Assembly (NCBI GenBank): GCA_036265325.1
Contig: DATAPH010000060.1
Span: 1 to 64,000, forward strand
DNA from: AC-51 sp036265325
GTDB taxonomy: Bacteria > Actinomycetota > UBA4738 > HRBIN12
Length of the DNA: 64,000 nucleotides
Direction: 5' to 3'
Shown: positions 40,026 through 48,849 of the stretch, one piece after another
Layout: the number at the start of each line of letters is the position of its first letter
Position numbering within the stretch: the first letter of the stretch is position 1
Program-made: the position numbers and the translations under genes
Notes under the pieces: generated by a model
Told to the model about the DNA's origin: nothing
Seen by the model: only the letters and a program-made list of their open reading frames with translations
The model's database searches: none

Positions 40026-43000
40026 TCAGCCTCGGAGCGTCACGCCGCGGTAGTCCTCCGCGAAGCCGGCCGCGCGGAGCGCCTCGAGCGCCGGGTGCTC
40101 CCACACCGGCACGGCGTCCACCCTCCGAAGCTCGATGCGACGGACGCGCCCGTCCTTCACGAGCGCGGCGAGCGCATCGGCCCAGACGCCCGGCTCGGCG
40201 CCGCCGAAGGTCGTCAGCGTCTTGCCGCCTCGTTCGAGGAATGCGACGGGCTCGCCTTGGTGGATCAGCACGAACGCGCCGGCTGTCCGCGAGGGACGGC
40301 CGGCTGACTCGGGCCACGGCAGCATCGCCCCGAACGGCTGCGCCGGGTCGGCGGCGGACAACGTGAGGATCTCCGCGTCGGGAGCGGGGTCTCGCACCGC
40401 GCGCAGCCGGTCGATCGCGCCCGGCAGCGCGAACTGCGCCGCGCCGAGGCCGGCGACGAAGTAGCCCCGCCGAACGGTCCCGGACGCCTCCATCGCGCGG
40501 AGCACCGGATAGACGGCGGCGAACCCACCAGGGACGTCTTCGGCGAGGGTCGCCTCACGTGTCAACACCCCGTGCCGGTCGAGCAATTGCATCGCGAGCG
40601 CGTGCGCGCGCTCCGTCGGCGACGGTTCGGCGGCGAGCCGCTCGACGAGCGACCATCTGCCGGCACCCGCCGGCGGGCCAGACACACGAAGGGCGCCGGG
40701 GCGAGGACGGCCGGTGCCATGCCCGCGGCGACGACCGCTGTTGCCTCGGACGAACGACCGCAACGGGGCGAGCGTGTCGTTCGTGAGCTCGCCGGCCCAT
40801 ACCAGATCCCACAACGCTCGTAGCACCACCTGTTGGTCGGCGATGCCTGAGGCCGAGAACAGATCTGGCCAGAACGAGGCGCCGCGCTCGGAGAGGTGCG
40901 CCCGGATGGCGTCGTGCACGGCGCCCACGGGCCGGTCGTCGGGCGCAGCCCGCATCAGCACGCCGGCGCGCTCGCGGAACAGGAGCGTCACTCGCCCGTC
41001 GCTCGCGCCGATGGAACCGCGGCCGATCCAGACGACCTCGCCCGACGCCACCAAGCCGTCGAGATCCGTCGGCCGGAACCCGTTGACGCGGGCGGGAAGC
41101 ACGTCGGCCTCGAGGATCGACGCCGGGATCGACGCTCCCTGGAGGCGGCCGATCGTCTCGATCAACGCGTCGACGCCGCCGCGCGGGCGGTCGGCGCCCT
41201 GCCACGCGGGCACGAACCGGGCGAACGCCGACGGATCGACCGGCTCGACCTCGCGACGCAAGCGCGCGAGGGAACGCCGCCGGATCCGACGCAGCACGTC
41301 GGGGTCGCACCATTCCCGGTCGCGTCCGCCGGGGCGGAACTCGCCGTGCAGCACGCGTTCGGCCGACTCGAGCGTCTCGAGCGAGGCGCGAACGCGGTCG
41401 AGGCCGGCCCCAAGGCGAGTCGCGACGTCGTGCGCCTCGAACGGACCGTGGGTCCGCGCGTAGCGCGCGACGAGCACCTCGAGCGGCCGCCCCTGCGGAT
41501 CGGTCGGTTCGGTGAACGCCGCCGGGACGCCGATCGGGATCGTGACGCCGAGGGCATCACGCAAGCGTCCGGCGTCTTCGACGGCGGCGATGCGCGGCTC
41601 GCCCGCGACGCGAACCTCGATCGCGCGACCCTCCGCGACGAGCTGCGCGGCCCATCCGTCTACGTCGCCATCGGTTCGGCTCGCGATCTCGTCGATGCGG
41701 AGCGGGCCGAGCTCGCGCAACAGGTCGTGCACACCGTCGAGGCCGCGAGCGTGGCGCCCGTCGGCGAGCCGCTGGAGCTCGAGCTCGACCTCGTCGAGCG
41801 CGGCCGGGTCGAGGAGCTCGCGCAGGTCCTCCGCCCCGAGGAGCTCGCGCAACAGATCGCGATCGAGCGCCAGGGCCGCGGCGCGTCGCTCGGCGAGCGG
41901 CGTCTCCGACTCATACATCGAGACGGCGAGCCACTTGAACAGCAGCGACTGCGCGAACGGCGACGCATGATCCGTATCGACGCCCGCCACGCGGACACGG
42001 CGCGACCGGACGCCGGCCATCAGCTCTTGCAGGGCAGGCACGTCGAAGTAGTCGCGGAGGCACTCCCTGGTCGCCTCGAGCAGGATCGGAAACTCAGGGT
42101 GTGCGCTTGCCGCCGCGAGCAGGTCGGCGCTCCGTTGTCGTTGTTGCCACAGCGGCGTCCGCATGCCGGGCCTGCGCCGCGGGAGAAGGAGCGCCCGGGC
42201 CGCCGCCTCGCGGAACACCGCGGCGAACAGCGGCGTTCCGGGCAGCACGTCGATGACTGCGTCGGCGACCTCGTCGGGGTCGAAGAGCAGCATCTCCATC
42301 GGGAGGGTCTCAACCGCCTCGGGCAGTCGAAGCACGATCCCGTCGTCGGTCCACATCACCTGCGCGCCCGGCCCGAACCGGTCGGTGAGTCGCGCTTCGA
42401 TCGCGAGGCCCCAGGGCGCGTGGACGCGCGAGCCCCATGGCGTGAGGATGCAGATCCGCCAGTCGCCGAGCTCGTCGCGGAACCGTTCGATGACGATGGT
42501 GCGGTCGTCGGGAACGGCGGAAGCCTCTGCCTGCTCGTCGACGTACTCGACGAGGTTCCGGGCGGCGCGCTCGTCGAGACCGAGATCGCGCCCGAGCTCC
42601 GCCAAGGCGTCGTCGCGGTGCTTCGATCGCAGCTCGCGGGTGAACTGCCCGATCTTCCGACCGAGCTCGGCCGGGCGCCCCGGGCCCGGCGCCTTCCAGA
42701 ACGGAAGCTTGCCGTGCTCGCCCGGCGCGGGCGTCACGATCACACGGTCGCGGGTGATGTCCTCGATCCGCCACGAGCTCGCTCCCAACAGGAAGACCTC
42801 GCCGCGGCGCGACTCGTACACGCATTCCTCGTCGAGCTCGCCAACGCGCGACCCCTCGGCAGTGAAGACGCCGAACAGACCACGGTCCGGGATCGTGCCG
42901 CCCGACGTGACCGCGATGCGTCCCGCGCCCTCGCGAGCCCGCACCGTGCCGCCGGCGCGGTCCCAGACCACCCGAGGGCGGAGCTCCGCGAAGGCGTCGG

Positions 43001-44441
43001 ACGGGTATCGGCCGGCGAGCAGATCGAGCACGCCGAGGAACACGTCCTCCGTGAGATCGGCGAAGCTGGCGGTGCGACGCGCGGTCGCGAACAGGTCGTC
43101 GACGTGCCACGTGTCGACGGCGGTCATCGCGACGATCTGCTGTGCGAGCACGTCCAGCGGGTTGCGCAGGTAGTGCGTCGCCTCGATGTCGGCGCGCAAC
43201 ATGCTCTCCGTCACGACCGCCATCTGCAGCAGGTCGCCGCGGTATTTCGGGACAAGCTTCCCGACGCTCGGCGCGCCGACCTGATGGCCTGCTCGTCCGA
43301 TCCGTTGCATGCCGGTCGCCACCGAGCCGGGCGACTCCACCTGGACCACGAGGTCGACCGCGCCCATGTCGATGCCGAGCTCGAGCGACGACGTCGCAAC
43401 GATCGCCCGGAGCTGGCCCCGCTTGAGCGCGTCCTCCACCTCGGTGCGTTGCTCGCGCGCGAGCGAACCGTGGTGTGCGCGAGCCAGGTCTTCTTCGGCG
43501 AGCTCGTTCAACCGGGCGGCGAGGCGTTCGGCCGACCGACGGTCGTTCACGAAGACGATCGTCGAGCGATGGTCGCGGATCAGCTCGAGGAGCACCGGGT
43601 GGATCGAGGGCCAGATCGACGTCCGGTCGGCCCCGAGCGCGGGGTTGCCCATCGGCGTCGCGGATCCGGCACTCGGCGTTCCGACGGACCCCATGTCCTC
43701 GATGGGGACGACGACCTCGAGGTCGAGCGTCTTGCGGATCCCCGCATCGATCACCGCGACCGGCCGCGGCCTTTCGGGACCGTCGAAGCCCCCGAGGAAC
43801 GTCGCGATCTCCTCGAGCGGTCGTTGCGTGGCGGAAAGGCCGATGCGCTGTGGACGTCGCTCGGCGATCGTCTCGAGGCGCTCGAGCGACAGCATCAGGT
43901 GGGCGCCTCGCTTCGTGGCGGCCACCGAGTGGATCTCGTCGACGATGACGGTGTCGACCGAGCGGAGTGTCTCGCGCGCCTGCGAAGTCAGCATCAGATA
44001 GAGCGACTCGGGCGTGGTGATCAGGATGTCGGGCGGCTCCCTGATCAACCGGCGCCGTTCGCGCGCGTCCGTGTCACCCGTGCGCACGCCCACCGTCGGG
44101 ATGTGCGCGAGCGCAGCCCCTTCACGCTCGGCCGCGTGCTGGATGCCCGCGAGCGGCGCCCGCAGGTTCTTCTCGATGTCGATCGCGAGCGCGCGGAGCG
44201 GCGATATATAGAGGACTCGCGTCCGGGCTTCACGTGCGGGTGGTGCGGTGGACGATAGGCGGTCGATGGCCGCGAGGAACGCTGCAAGCGTCTTGCCGGA
44301 GCCGGTCGGAGCGAGCAGCAGCGTGTGCTCCCCGCGGCCGATCGCCGGCCACGCCTTGGCCTGCGCGTCGGTAGGTTGCTCGAACGAGGCCTCGAACCAG
44401 GCGCGAACAGCGGGGGAGAAGGGCAACGCACTCACGGCCAT
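40026..44441 (-). CDS. lhr: Lhr-type large helicase-related protein
   Basis: A 1471-residue superfamily 2 helicase of the Lhr type. Motif I is LLAPTGSGKTLAAFLAAID, motif II is VIVDEIHSV (a DEIH box), motif III is IGLSATQRPLEEI, and motif VI is GMQRIGRAGH. The Lhr-specific winged-helix and beta-barrel region follows, and a long C-terminal domain ends near 1470. The length matches the actinobacterial form. Lhr is a 3'-5' helicase induced by DNA damage in mycobacteria. The ATG at 44441 fits the domain start; an upstream ATG at 44516 lacks conservation. It leads the operon with nei and two cyclases. Confidence 0.92.
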   Translation of the reverse strand: MAVSALPFSPAVRAWFEASFEQPTDAQAKAWPAIGRGEHTLLLAPTGSGKTLAAFLAAIDRLSSTAPPAREARTRVLYISPLRALAIDIEKNLRAPLAGIQHAAEREGAALAHIPTVGVRTGDTDARERRRLIREPPDILITTPESLYLMLTSQARETLRSVDTVIVDEIHSVAATKRGAHLMLSLERLETIAERRPQRIGLSATQRPLEEIATFLGGFDGPERPRPVAVIDAGIRKTLDLEVVVPIEDMGSVGTPSAGSATPMGNPALGADRTSIWPSIHPVLLELIRDHRSTIVFVNDRRSAERLAARLNELAEEDLARAHHGSLAREQRTEVEDALKRGQLRAIVATSSLELGIDMGAVDLVVQVESPGSVATGMQRIGRAGHQVGAPSVGKLVPKYRGDLLQMAVVTESMLRADIEATHYLRNPLDVLAQQIVAMTAVDTWHVDDLFATARRTASFADLTEDVFLGVLDLLAGRYPSDAFAELRPRVVWDRAGGTVRAREGAGRIAVTSGGTIPDRGLFGVFTAEGSRVGELDEECVYESRRGEVFLLGASSWRIEDITRDRVIVTPAPGEHGKLPFWKAPGPGRPAELGRKIGQFTRELRSKHRDDALAELGRDLGLDERAARNLVEYVDEQAEASAVPDDRTIVIERFRDELGDWRICILTPWGSRVHAPWGLAIEARLTDRFGPGAQVMWTDDGIVLRLPEAVETLPMEMLLFDPDEVADAVIDVLPGTPLFAAVFREAAARALLLPRRRPGMRTPLWQQRQRSADLLAAASAHPEFPILLEATRECLRDYFDVPALQELMAGVRSRRVRVAGVDTDHASPFAQSLLFKWLAVSMYESETPLAERRAAALALDRDLLRELLGAEDLRELLDPAALDEVELELQRLADGRHARGLDGVHDLLRELGPLRIDEIASRTDGDVDGWAAQLVAEGRAIEVRVAGEPRIAAVEDAGRLRDALGVTIPIGVPAAFTEPTDPQGRPLEVLVARYARTHGPFEAHDVATRLGAGLDRVRASLETLESAERVLHGEFRPGGRDREWCDPDVLRRIRRRSLARLRREVEPVDPSAFARFVPAWQGADRPRGGVDALIETIGRLQGASIPASILEADVLPARVNGFRPTDLDGLVASGEVVWIGRGSIGASDGRVTLLFRERAGVLMRAAPDDRPVGAVHDAIRAHLSERGASFWPDLFSASGIADQQVVLRALWDLVWAGELTNDTLAPLRSFVRGNSGRRRGHGTGRPRPGALRVSGPPAGAGRWSLVERLAAEPSPTERAHALAMQLLDRHGVLTREATLAEDVPGGFAAVYPVLRAMEASGTVRRGYFVAGLGAAQFALPGAIDRLRAVRDPAPDAEILTLSAADPAQPFGAMLPWPESAGRPSRTAGAFVLIHQGEPVAFLERGGKTLTTFGGAEPGVWADALAALVKDGRVRRIELRRVDAVPVWEHPALEALRAAGFAEDYRGVTLRG

Positions 44442-44611
44442 CCAACCGTACCTGCTGATGCTGACTTCGTGGATGGAGCGAGGGTCACTGCTCGACCATC
44501 CCGCGGACGCAGGCAAGACGCCTCGGACGGTGACGAAAGTCTCCGGAACGCAGAGCAGCAGCTCGGTGACGTATCGCCCGACGGAGTCGCCGAGTGCGCT
44601 GCCGGAGCGCG

Positions 44612-44824
44612 CTAGTCCTGCTCGTACTTGAACGAGATGTTCACGCGCGAGCGGTACTGGGTGACGCGGCCGTCCTCGATCGTGACGTCGAGCTTGACGA
44701 CCTCGCCGACCCGCAGATCACGAACCGTCTGTGCCGCCGTCTCGACCGCGTGGCGCGTCGCGTCCTCCCAGGATTCACTGCTCGTGCCGATCACCTCGGT
44801 CACGCGATAGATGCTGTCCGCCAT
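44612..44824 (-). CDS. Dodecin
   Basis: A 70-residue flavin-binding dodecin. It begins DSIYRVTEVIGTSSESWEDA and has QTVRDLRVGEVVKLDV and VTQYRSRVNISFKYE, the usual strand-helix-strands pattern. Dodecins form hollow dodecamers that store or buffer FMN and riboflavin. The residue pattern with Arg in the first strand region (YRVTE) and W in helix 1 is conserved. It has a GGAAGGGAGG ribosome site and lies 46 bp after the decarboxylase gene on the same strand. Confidence 0.92.
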   Translation of the reverse strand: MADSIYRVTEVIGTSSESWEDATRHAVETAAQTVRDLRVGEVVKLDVTIEDGRVTQYRSRVNISFKYEQD

Positions 44825-44870
44825 CTGTGCCTCCCTTCCTGTGGTCCGCCTGATCCGGCGGAATGACGTT

Positions 44871-46295
44871 TCAGGCGGTGAACCGAGCGCCCAGCTCGAG
44901 CACGACCTCGGCGACGAGTTCCACGTCTTGTTCTCGAGCGCGCCAGTTCACGATCGCCGGGCGGAACGCGACCCGGCCGCCGTACACGGTCGAGCCGAAG
45001 AAGACGCGGCCGTCGGTGATCGCGACCTCGCCGATCCTCCGGTTGAGCGCGTCGAGCTCGGGACCGTCCTTCGAACCGGCCGGGCGGTAGCGGAAGCACA
45101 CGACGTTGAGCGGCACGTCGGCCAGCCGCTCGAGCTCGGGCGCCTGGTCAACGACCCGGGTAAGATGCTGCGCGAGGTCGAGGTCGTGCTCGACGATCGC
45201 GCGATGCCCCTCGCGACCGTACGCGCGGAGCGTCGCCCACACGGGGAACGACCGCGCGCGGCGCGACATCTCCGGCCCGCGGTAGCCCCAGTTCGGCTGC
45301 GGCTCGTCGACATCCGGCAGGTACGCTGCTCCGGCGCCGCCAAAGACGGCGGGCAGCAGCGCCTGGTCGTGGACGAAGGCGAAGCCGTTCTCGTACGGCA
45401 CGTTGAGCCACTTGTGGCCGTCGGCGATCACCGAGTCGGCTCGTTCGACCCCTTCGACCAGGTGCTTGGTACGCGACGACAGCCCGGCGAACAGCCCGAA
45501 CGCTCCGTCGACGTGGAACCAGGCGTCGTATCGCTCCGCGAGGTCGGCCATCTCGTTGAGCGGATCGAAGTCGCCCGCGTTCACCTCGCCGGCGCTCCCG
45601 ATCACGATCGCTGGGCCGCCGTCGAGGTCCCGGAGCTTCGCCTCCATCGCGGCGAGGTCCACGCGACCGACATCGTCACGCGCGAGCTTCTGCACGCGTG
45701 CGCGGCCCACGCCGAGCATCCCGAGCGCCTTGATGTCGCTCGGATGCGTGTAGCCGCCGCCGAGCACGGTGACTGGCGGCGCTGCCGCCACGCCGAGCTC
45801 GTCGACGTCGATCCCGGTGCGCTCGGCGCACCACCGGCGCGCGCACGCGAGCGCCACGAAGTTGGCCATGGTCGCGCCCGTCGTCAGGACGCCGCCCATC
45901 GACGCGGGCAAGCCGAACAACTCCTTCAACCACTCGATCGAGACTTGTTCCAGCCGCGCGGCGAGCGGTGTCGACACCCACGCGCCGGGGTTCTGATCGG
46001 TGGTTGCGGCCAGCCAGTCGGCGCCCAGCGACGCCGGCGTCGCGCCGCCATCGACGAAATGGAAGAACTTCGGCCCGGCCGAGTGCACCGCGCCATCGAA
46101 CCCGGCGACGAGCTCCTCGAGGGCTTGGATCGCGCCGACGCCTTGCTCGGGAAGCGGCCCGCCGAAGGTCGCGGCGACCTCGTCGGCGCGGGGGTCTCGA
46201 ACCGGGCGGTCGGCGAGCGTGTCGAGGTACTCGGCCGCCTCGCGCGCGGTGAAGTCGACGACCTTCTGGAGCTCGGCCGGGTCCGGCATGCCCAT
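44871..46295 (-). CDS. PLP-dependent decarboxylase (group II), copy A
   Basis: A 474-residue group II amino acid decarboxylase. The PLP-binding Lys is in SVIADGHKWLNVPYENG near 305. ITAL-like contacts include LTTGATMANFVALACAR near 145 and HVDGAFGLFAG near 270. The family decarboxylates aromatic amino acids, glutamate or diaminobutyrate; the residues seen do not settle which. A second, only moderately similar decarboxylase is at 51912-53327. The ATG at 46295 is preferred; an in-frame ATG follows at 46289. TAGACT lies 8 nt upstream, so it may be nearly leaderless. It is divergent from the gamma-glutamyl hydrolase gene. Confidence 0.88.
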   Translation of the reverse strand: MGMPDPAELQKVVDFTAREAAEYLDTLADRPVRDPRADEVAATFGGPLPEQGVGAIQALEELVAGFDGAVHSAGPKFFHFVDGGATPASLGADWLAATTDQNPGAWVSTPLAARLEQVSIEWLKELFGLPASMGGVLTTGATMANFVALACARRWCAERTGIDVDELGVAAAPPVTVLGGGYTHPSDIKALGMLGVGRARVQKLARDDVGRVDLAAMEAKLRDLDGGPAIVIGSAGEVNAGDFDPLNEMADLAERYDAWFHVDGAFGLFAGLSSRTKHLVEGVERADSVIADGHKWLNVPYENGFAFVHDQALLPAVFGGAGAAYLPDVDEPQPNWGYRGPEMSRRARSFPVWATLRAYGREGHRAIVEHDLDLAQHLTRVVDQAPELERLADVPLNVVCFRYRPAGSKDGPELDALNRRIGEVAITDGRVFFGSTVYGGRVAFRPAIVNWRAREQDVELVAEVVLELGARFTA

Positions 46296-46339
46296 GGCCC
46301 CCGAGTCTACGAGCGCGGGTCCGGAGGCAGGACCGCGCA

Positions 46340-46345
46340 TATCCT
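46340..46345 (+). promoter_or_regulatory. Possible -10 box of a leaderless start
   Basis: TATCCT, exactly 6 nt before the ATG at 46352; no Shine-Dalgarno sequence. Confidence 0.4.
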
Positions 46346-46351
46346 GGGTGG

Positions 46352-47110
46352 ATGGACCACGACCGGCCGCTCATCGCCGTTCCCGCGTACCGGCTCGGGC
46401 CCGGCCGCGTGGAGCGGTGGCCCGATGGCGGCTACGGCGTGCCCGCCCCGTACCTCGACGCGCTTCGGAGAGCCGGTGCGCGGACCGCGATCCTCGCGCC
46501 GGGCGAGGTGGCGGAACCCGGCGAACTCCTCGAGCCCTTCGACGGCTTGCTGCTCGTCGGTGGAGGCGACGTCGATCCTGTGCGGTACGGCGCCGAGCGC
46601 GGGGCGCACGACTACGGCGTCGATCCGCAGCGCGACTCGTTCGAGATCGCGCTCGTGCATGCCGCCGATCGAGCGGCGATGCCGACCCTGTGCATCTGCC
46701 GCGGCGCGCAAGTGCTGAACGTGGCGTTCGGTGGGACGTTGCATCAGCACCTGCCCGAGATCGACGGGCTGCTCGAGCACGGCGTGCCGCTCGACGGCAC
46801 AACATCTATGCATGATGTCGAGACGGCGCAGCAGACGAAGCTCGGCGGCGCGACCGCCGCAGGATCGCTCCGCTGCTCGTCGCATCATCACCAGGGCATC
46901 GCGTCGGTCGGGACGGGCCTCACCGTCTCCGGACACAGCAGCGACGGACTGGTCGAGGCGATCGAGCGCGAGATGCCCGAGCCCGGATGGCTCCTCGGCG
47001 TCCAGTGGCATCCGGAAGAGACGGCGGCCGCTGATCCGTCGCAGCAGGGATTGTTCGACACGCTGGTTCGGCTGGCGGGAGATCGGGCCGTCAGCGCGAG
47101 CGCGACGTAG
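46352..47110 (+). CDS. Class I glutamine amidotransferase, peptidase C26 (PuuD-like)
   Basis: A 252-residue gamma-glutamyl hydrolase-like protein. The catalytic Cys lies in LCICRGAQVLNVAFGG near 113, and the His and Glu in GVQWHPEET near 225. LLVGGGDVDPVRYGAE is typical of the C26 group. PuuD cleaves gamma-glutamyl-GABA in putrescine breakdown. Here the GS-like ligase at 48850-50154 could make a gamma-glutamyl amine, so the pair may form a Puu-like protecting and releasing step. It has no ribosome site and a TATCCT box 6 nt upstream. Confidence 0.9.
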   Translation: MDHDRPLIAVPAYRLGPGRVERWPDGGYGVPAPYLDALRRAGARTAILAPGEVAEPGELLEPFDGLLLVGGGDVDPVRYGAERGAHDYGVDPQRDSFEIALVHAADRAAMPTLCICRGAQVLNVAFGGTLHQHLPEIDGLLEHGVPLDGTTSMHDVETAQQTKLGGATAAGSLRCSSHHHQGIASVGTGLTVSGHSSDGLVEAIEREMPEPGWLLGVQWHPEETAAADPSQQGLFDTLVRLAGDRAVSASAT

Positions 47111-47113
47111 CCG

Positions 47114-47896
47114 TCAGACGCGTTCGCCGCCCACGAACGTCGCGGCAACGTGGCGCCAGTACGCGGCGATCGGTTCGACTGGCGCGAGCGAGCTGAGCTC
47201 TTCGCCCGGAGCGTCATGCACCTGGAGCTCGAACGAGCCCGTGTACGCCGGACCGGTCTCGACGTCTCGCGAGCGCAGGACGACCAGCTCGTCGAGCGCG
47301 TCGCCGCCACCGTCGATCGCCGGCATCCACCGCGAGTGCAGCATCGGCAGCGCGTTGACGAACCCAGCCGTGTCGGCGTTGCCTTCGATCGTGAAGACGG
47401 CGTCGATGAGCCGGCGGTCGTTCGCGGCGAGCGTCGCGCCGATGCGCCCACCCGGCTCCAACCGCGGCCCCGCCTTGCCGATCGACGTCGGCCGCGTCAT
47501 CCAGATCGACCCGAGCTTCTTCGGATAGCCCTGGAACCAGCCGCGGGCCAGCGCGAAGTCCTTGTCGACCCAGATCAGGATGCACCGCGAGTACGTCTCG
47601 CCGTTGTGGCGGCATCGCACGACGATGAACGCCTCCTTGTATTGGGAGCGCACGGGATCGAGCAGTTCCGCGCCGTCGTCGCTGCACGATTGCCAGTCCG
47701 CGAAGACGACGGCGACCGCATCGGGGTCGTCCTCGGCGGGCTCGACGCCGGCCGGCAGCCATCGCCGGACGGACCCCGCGGCCGCGCGGTATTCCATCGT
47801 CAGGACGTCGCCCGAGTAGTGCCACGGGGGAGCGGGAACGAGCGACGCCGCGCCTTCGGGTGAGCGTGGCGCGAGGAAGCCGCGGAGCTCAGCCAT
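47114..47896 (-). CDS. Acetoacetate decarboxylase-family protein
   Basis: A 260-residue protein of the acetoacetate decarboxylase superfamily. The Schiff-base Lys motif appears as GWFQGYPKKLGSIWMT near 125. The start has VPAPPWHYSGDVLTMEYRA, the substrate-lid region. Members decarboxylate beta-keto acids or act as aldolases and hydratases. Within this island it may act on an acidic ring-cleavage product. The ATG at 47896 lies 19 bp from the divergent FAA hydrolase gene and has TATTAT 8 nt upstream, so both may start from overlapping leaderless promoters. Confidence 0.82.
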   Translation of the reverse strand: MAELRGFLAPRSPEGAASLVPAPPWHYSGDVLTMEYRAAAGSVRRWLPAGVEPAEDDPDAVAVVFADWQSCSDDGAELLDPVRSQYKEAFIVVRCRHNGETYSRCILIWVDKDFALARGWFQGYPKKLGSIWMTRPTSIGKAGPRLEPGGRIGATLAANDRRLIDAVFTIEGNADTAGFVNALPMLHSRWMPAIDGGGDALDELVVLRSRDVETGPAYTGSFELQVHDAPGEELSSLAPVEPIAAYWRHVAATFVGGERV

Positions 47897-47903
47897 CGGG
47901 GCG

Positions 47904-47910
47904 GATAATA
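47904..47910. promoter_or_regulatory. Overlapping divergent -10 boxes
   Basis: GATAAT (47904-47909, plus) lies 6 nt before the ATG at 47916, and TATTAT (47905-47910, minus) lies 8 nt before the ATG at 47896. Both are near the TATAAT consensus. The gap between the two genes is only 19 bp, so no space for ribosome sites remains. Confidence 0.55.
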
Positions 47911-47915
47911 CGTCG

Positions 47916-48761
47916 ATGGAGACGCGCCGCATCGTTCTGCAAGGTCGTCCCGTGACGGTGACCCGCGAAGGCGACGAGCTCGTCACCGACGACGGCGAGC
48001 GCGTCGCGATCGACGCGGGACAGCACCTTCCTCCCACCGAGCCGTCGAAGATCATCTGCGTGCATCTCAACTACGAGAGCCGGCGCGCCGAGTTCCAGGC
48101 GACGCTCGCGGCGGCCCCGACGTATTTCCACAAGCCGGTGAGCGCGCTCAACCATCACGAGGGCGATGTGGTGCGGCCCCCTCGATGCCGCTACCTCAAC
48201 TACGAGGGCGAGATCGCGATCGTGATCGGCCAGCGCACGCTGCATGTCTCGCCCAGCGAGGCCGAACAACGGATCCTCGGCTACACGGTCGCGAACGATT
48301 ACGGGTTGCACGACTTCCGCGACACCGATGCGGGCTCGATGCTTCGCGTGAAGGGCTCCGACACGCTGTGTCCGCTCGGACCGGGCCTCGTCACCGACTG
48401 GGACTTCCGCGGCAAGCAGATCGAGACCCGCGTCAACGGTGAGATCCAACAGGCAGGATCGACCGACGAGATGATCTGGGACATGCCGTATCTCGTCGCT
48501 GACATCGCGCGCACCATCACCCTTGAGCCCGGCGACGTGATCCTCTCGGGCACGCCGGCCAACTCGCGTCCCGTGGAGCCCGGCGACGTGGTTGAGGTCG
48601 AGGTTGAGGGCTTAGGAACGCTGCGGAACACGATCGTCGAGGGTGACGTCGCGGTCCGCGACGATGTCGGCGCGCAGCCGAGCTCCTCCGAAGAGGTCGA
48701 ATCGACGGCGTTCGGCGGCGACTGGGAGTTCCGCGGCATCCGTCCGCCCATGAAAACCTGA
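47916..48761 (+). CDS. Fumarylacetoacetate hydrolase (FAH) family protein
   Basis: A 281-residue FAH-superfamily enzyme. The metal-binding acidic pattern E-x-E and D is seen in YLNYEGEIAIVIG and later NDYGLHDFRD; KPVSALNHHEGDVV and GDVILSGTPANSRPVEPGD are conserved segments. In homoprotocatechuate breakdown such an enzyme (HpaG type) decarboxylates and isomerises the ring-cleavage product. The start has no ribosome site but a good -10 box, so it is probably leaderless. It is followed by the GS-like gene across 88 bp that contains tandem repeats. Confidence 0.9.
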   Translation: METRRIVLQGRPVTVTREGDELVTDDGERVAIDAGQHLPPTEPSKIICVHLNYESRRAEFQATLAAAPTYFHKPVSALNHHEGDVVRPPRCRYLNYEGEIAIVIGQRTLHVSPSEAEQRILGYTVANDYGLHDFRDTDAGSMLRVKGSDTLCPLGPGLVTDWDFRGKQIETRVNGEIQQAGSTDEMIWDMPYLVADIARTITLEPGDVILSGTPANSRPVEPGDVVEVEVEGLGTLRNTIVEGDVAVRDDVGAQPSSSEEVESTAFGGDWEFRGIRPPMKT

Positions 48762-48802
48762 CCCGGAGTATGCTCGGCCGAGGTAGATAGTTCGTATCCA
48801 AA

Positions 48803-48849
48803 GGAGTCGACCGAGGGAGTCGACCAAGGGAGTCGACCAAGGGAGTCGA
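48803..48849. repeat. Tandem 13-bp repeats before the GS-like gene
   Basis: GGAGTCGACCGAG (48803-48815), GGAGTCGACCAAG (48816-48828) and GGAGTCGACCAAG (48829-48841) follow without gaps. A fourth partial unit, GGAGTCGA (48842-48849), ends at the GTG start. Every unit carries a GGAG ribosome-site core, and the last one lies 4 nt before the start codon. Confidence 0.9.

Noticed and set aside
40896..44258. 1120-residue open frame antisense to lhr, and similar long frames elsewhere such as 26495-29548 and 34496-36037
   Set aside because: These are shadow frames caused by high third-position GC. Their translations are rich in Arg, Ala, Gly and Asp with no family motifs, while the opposite strand or another frame encodes a clear protein.
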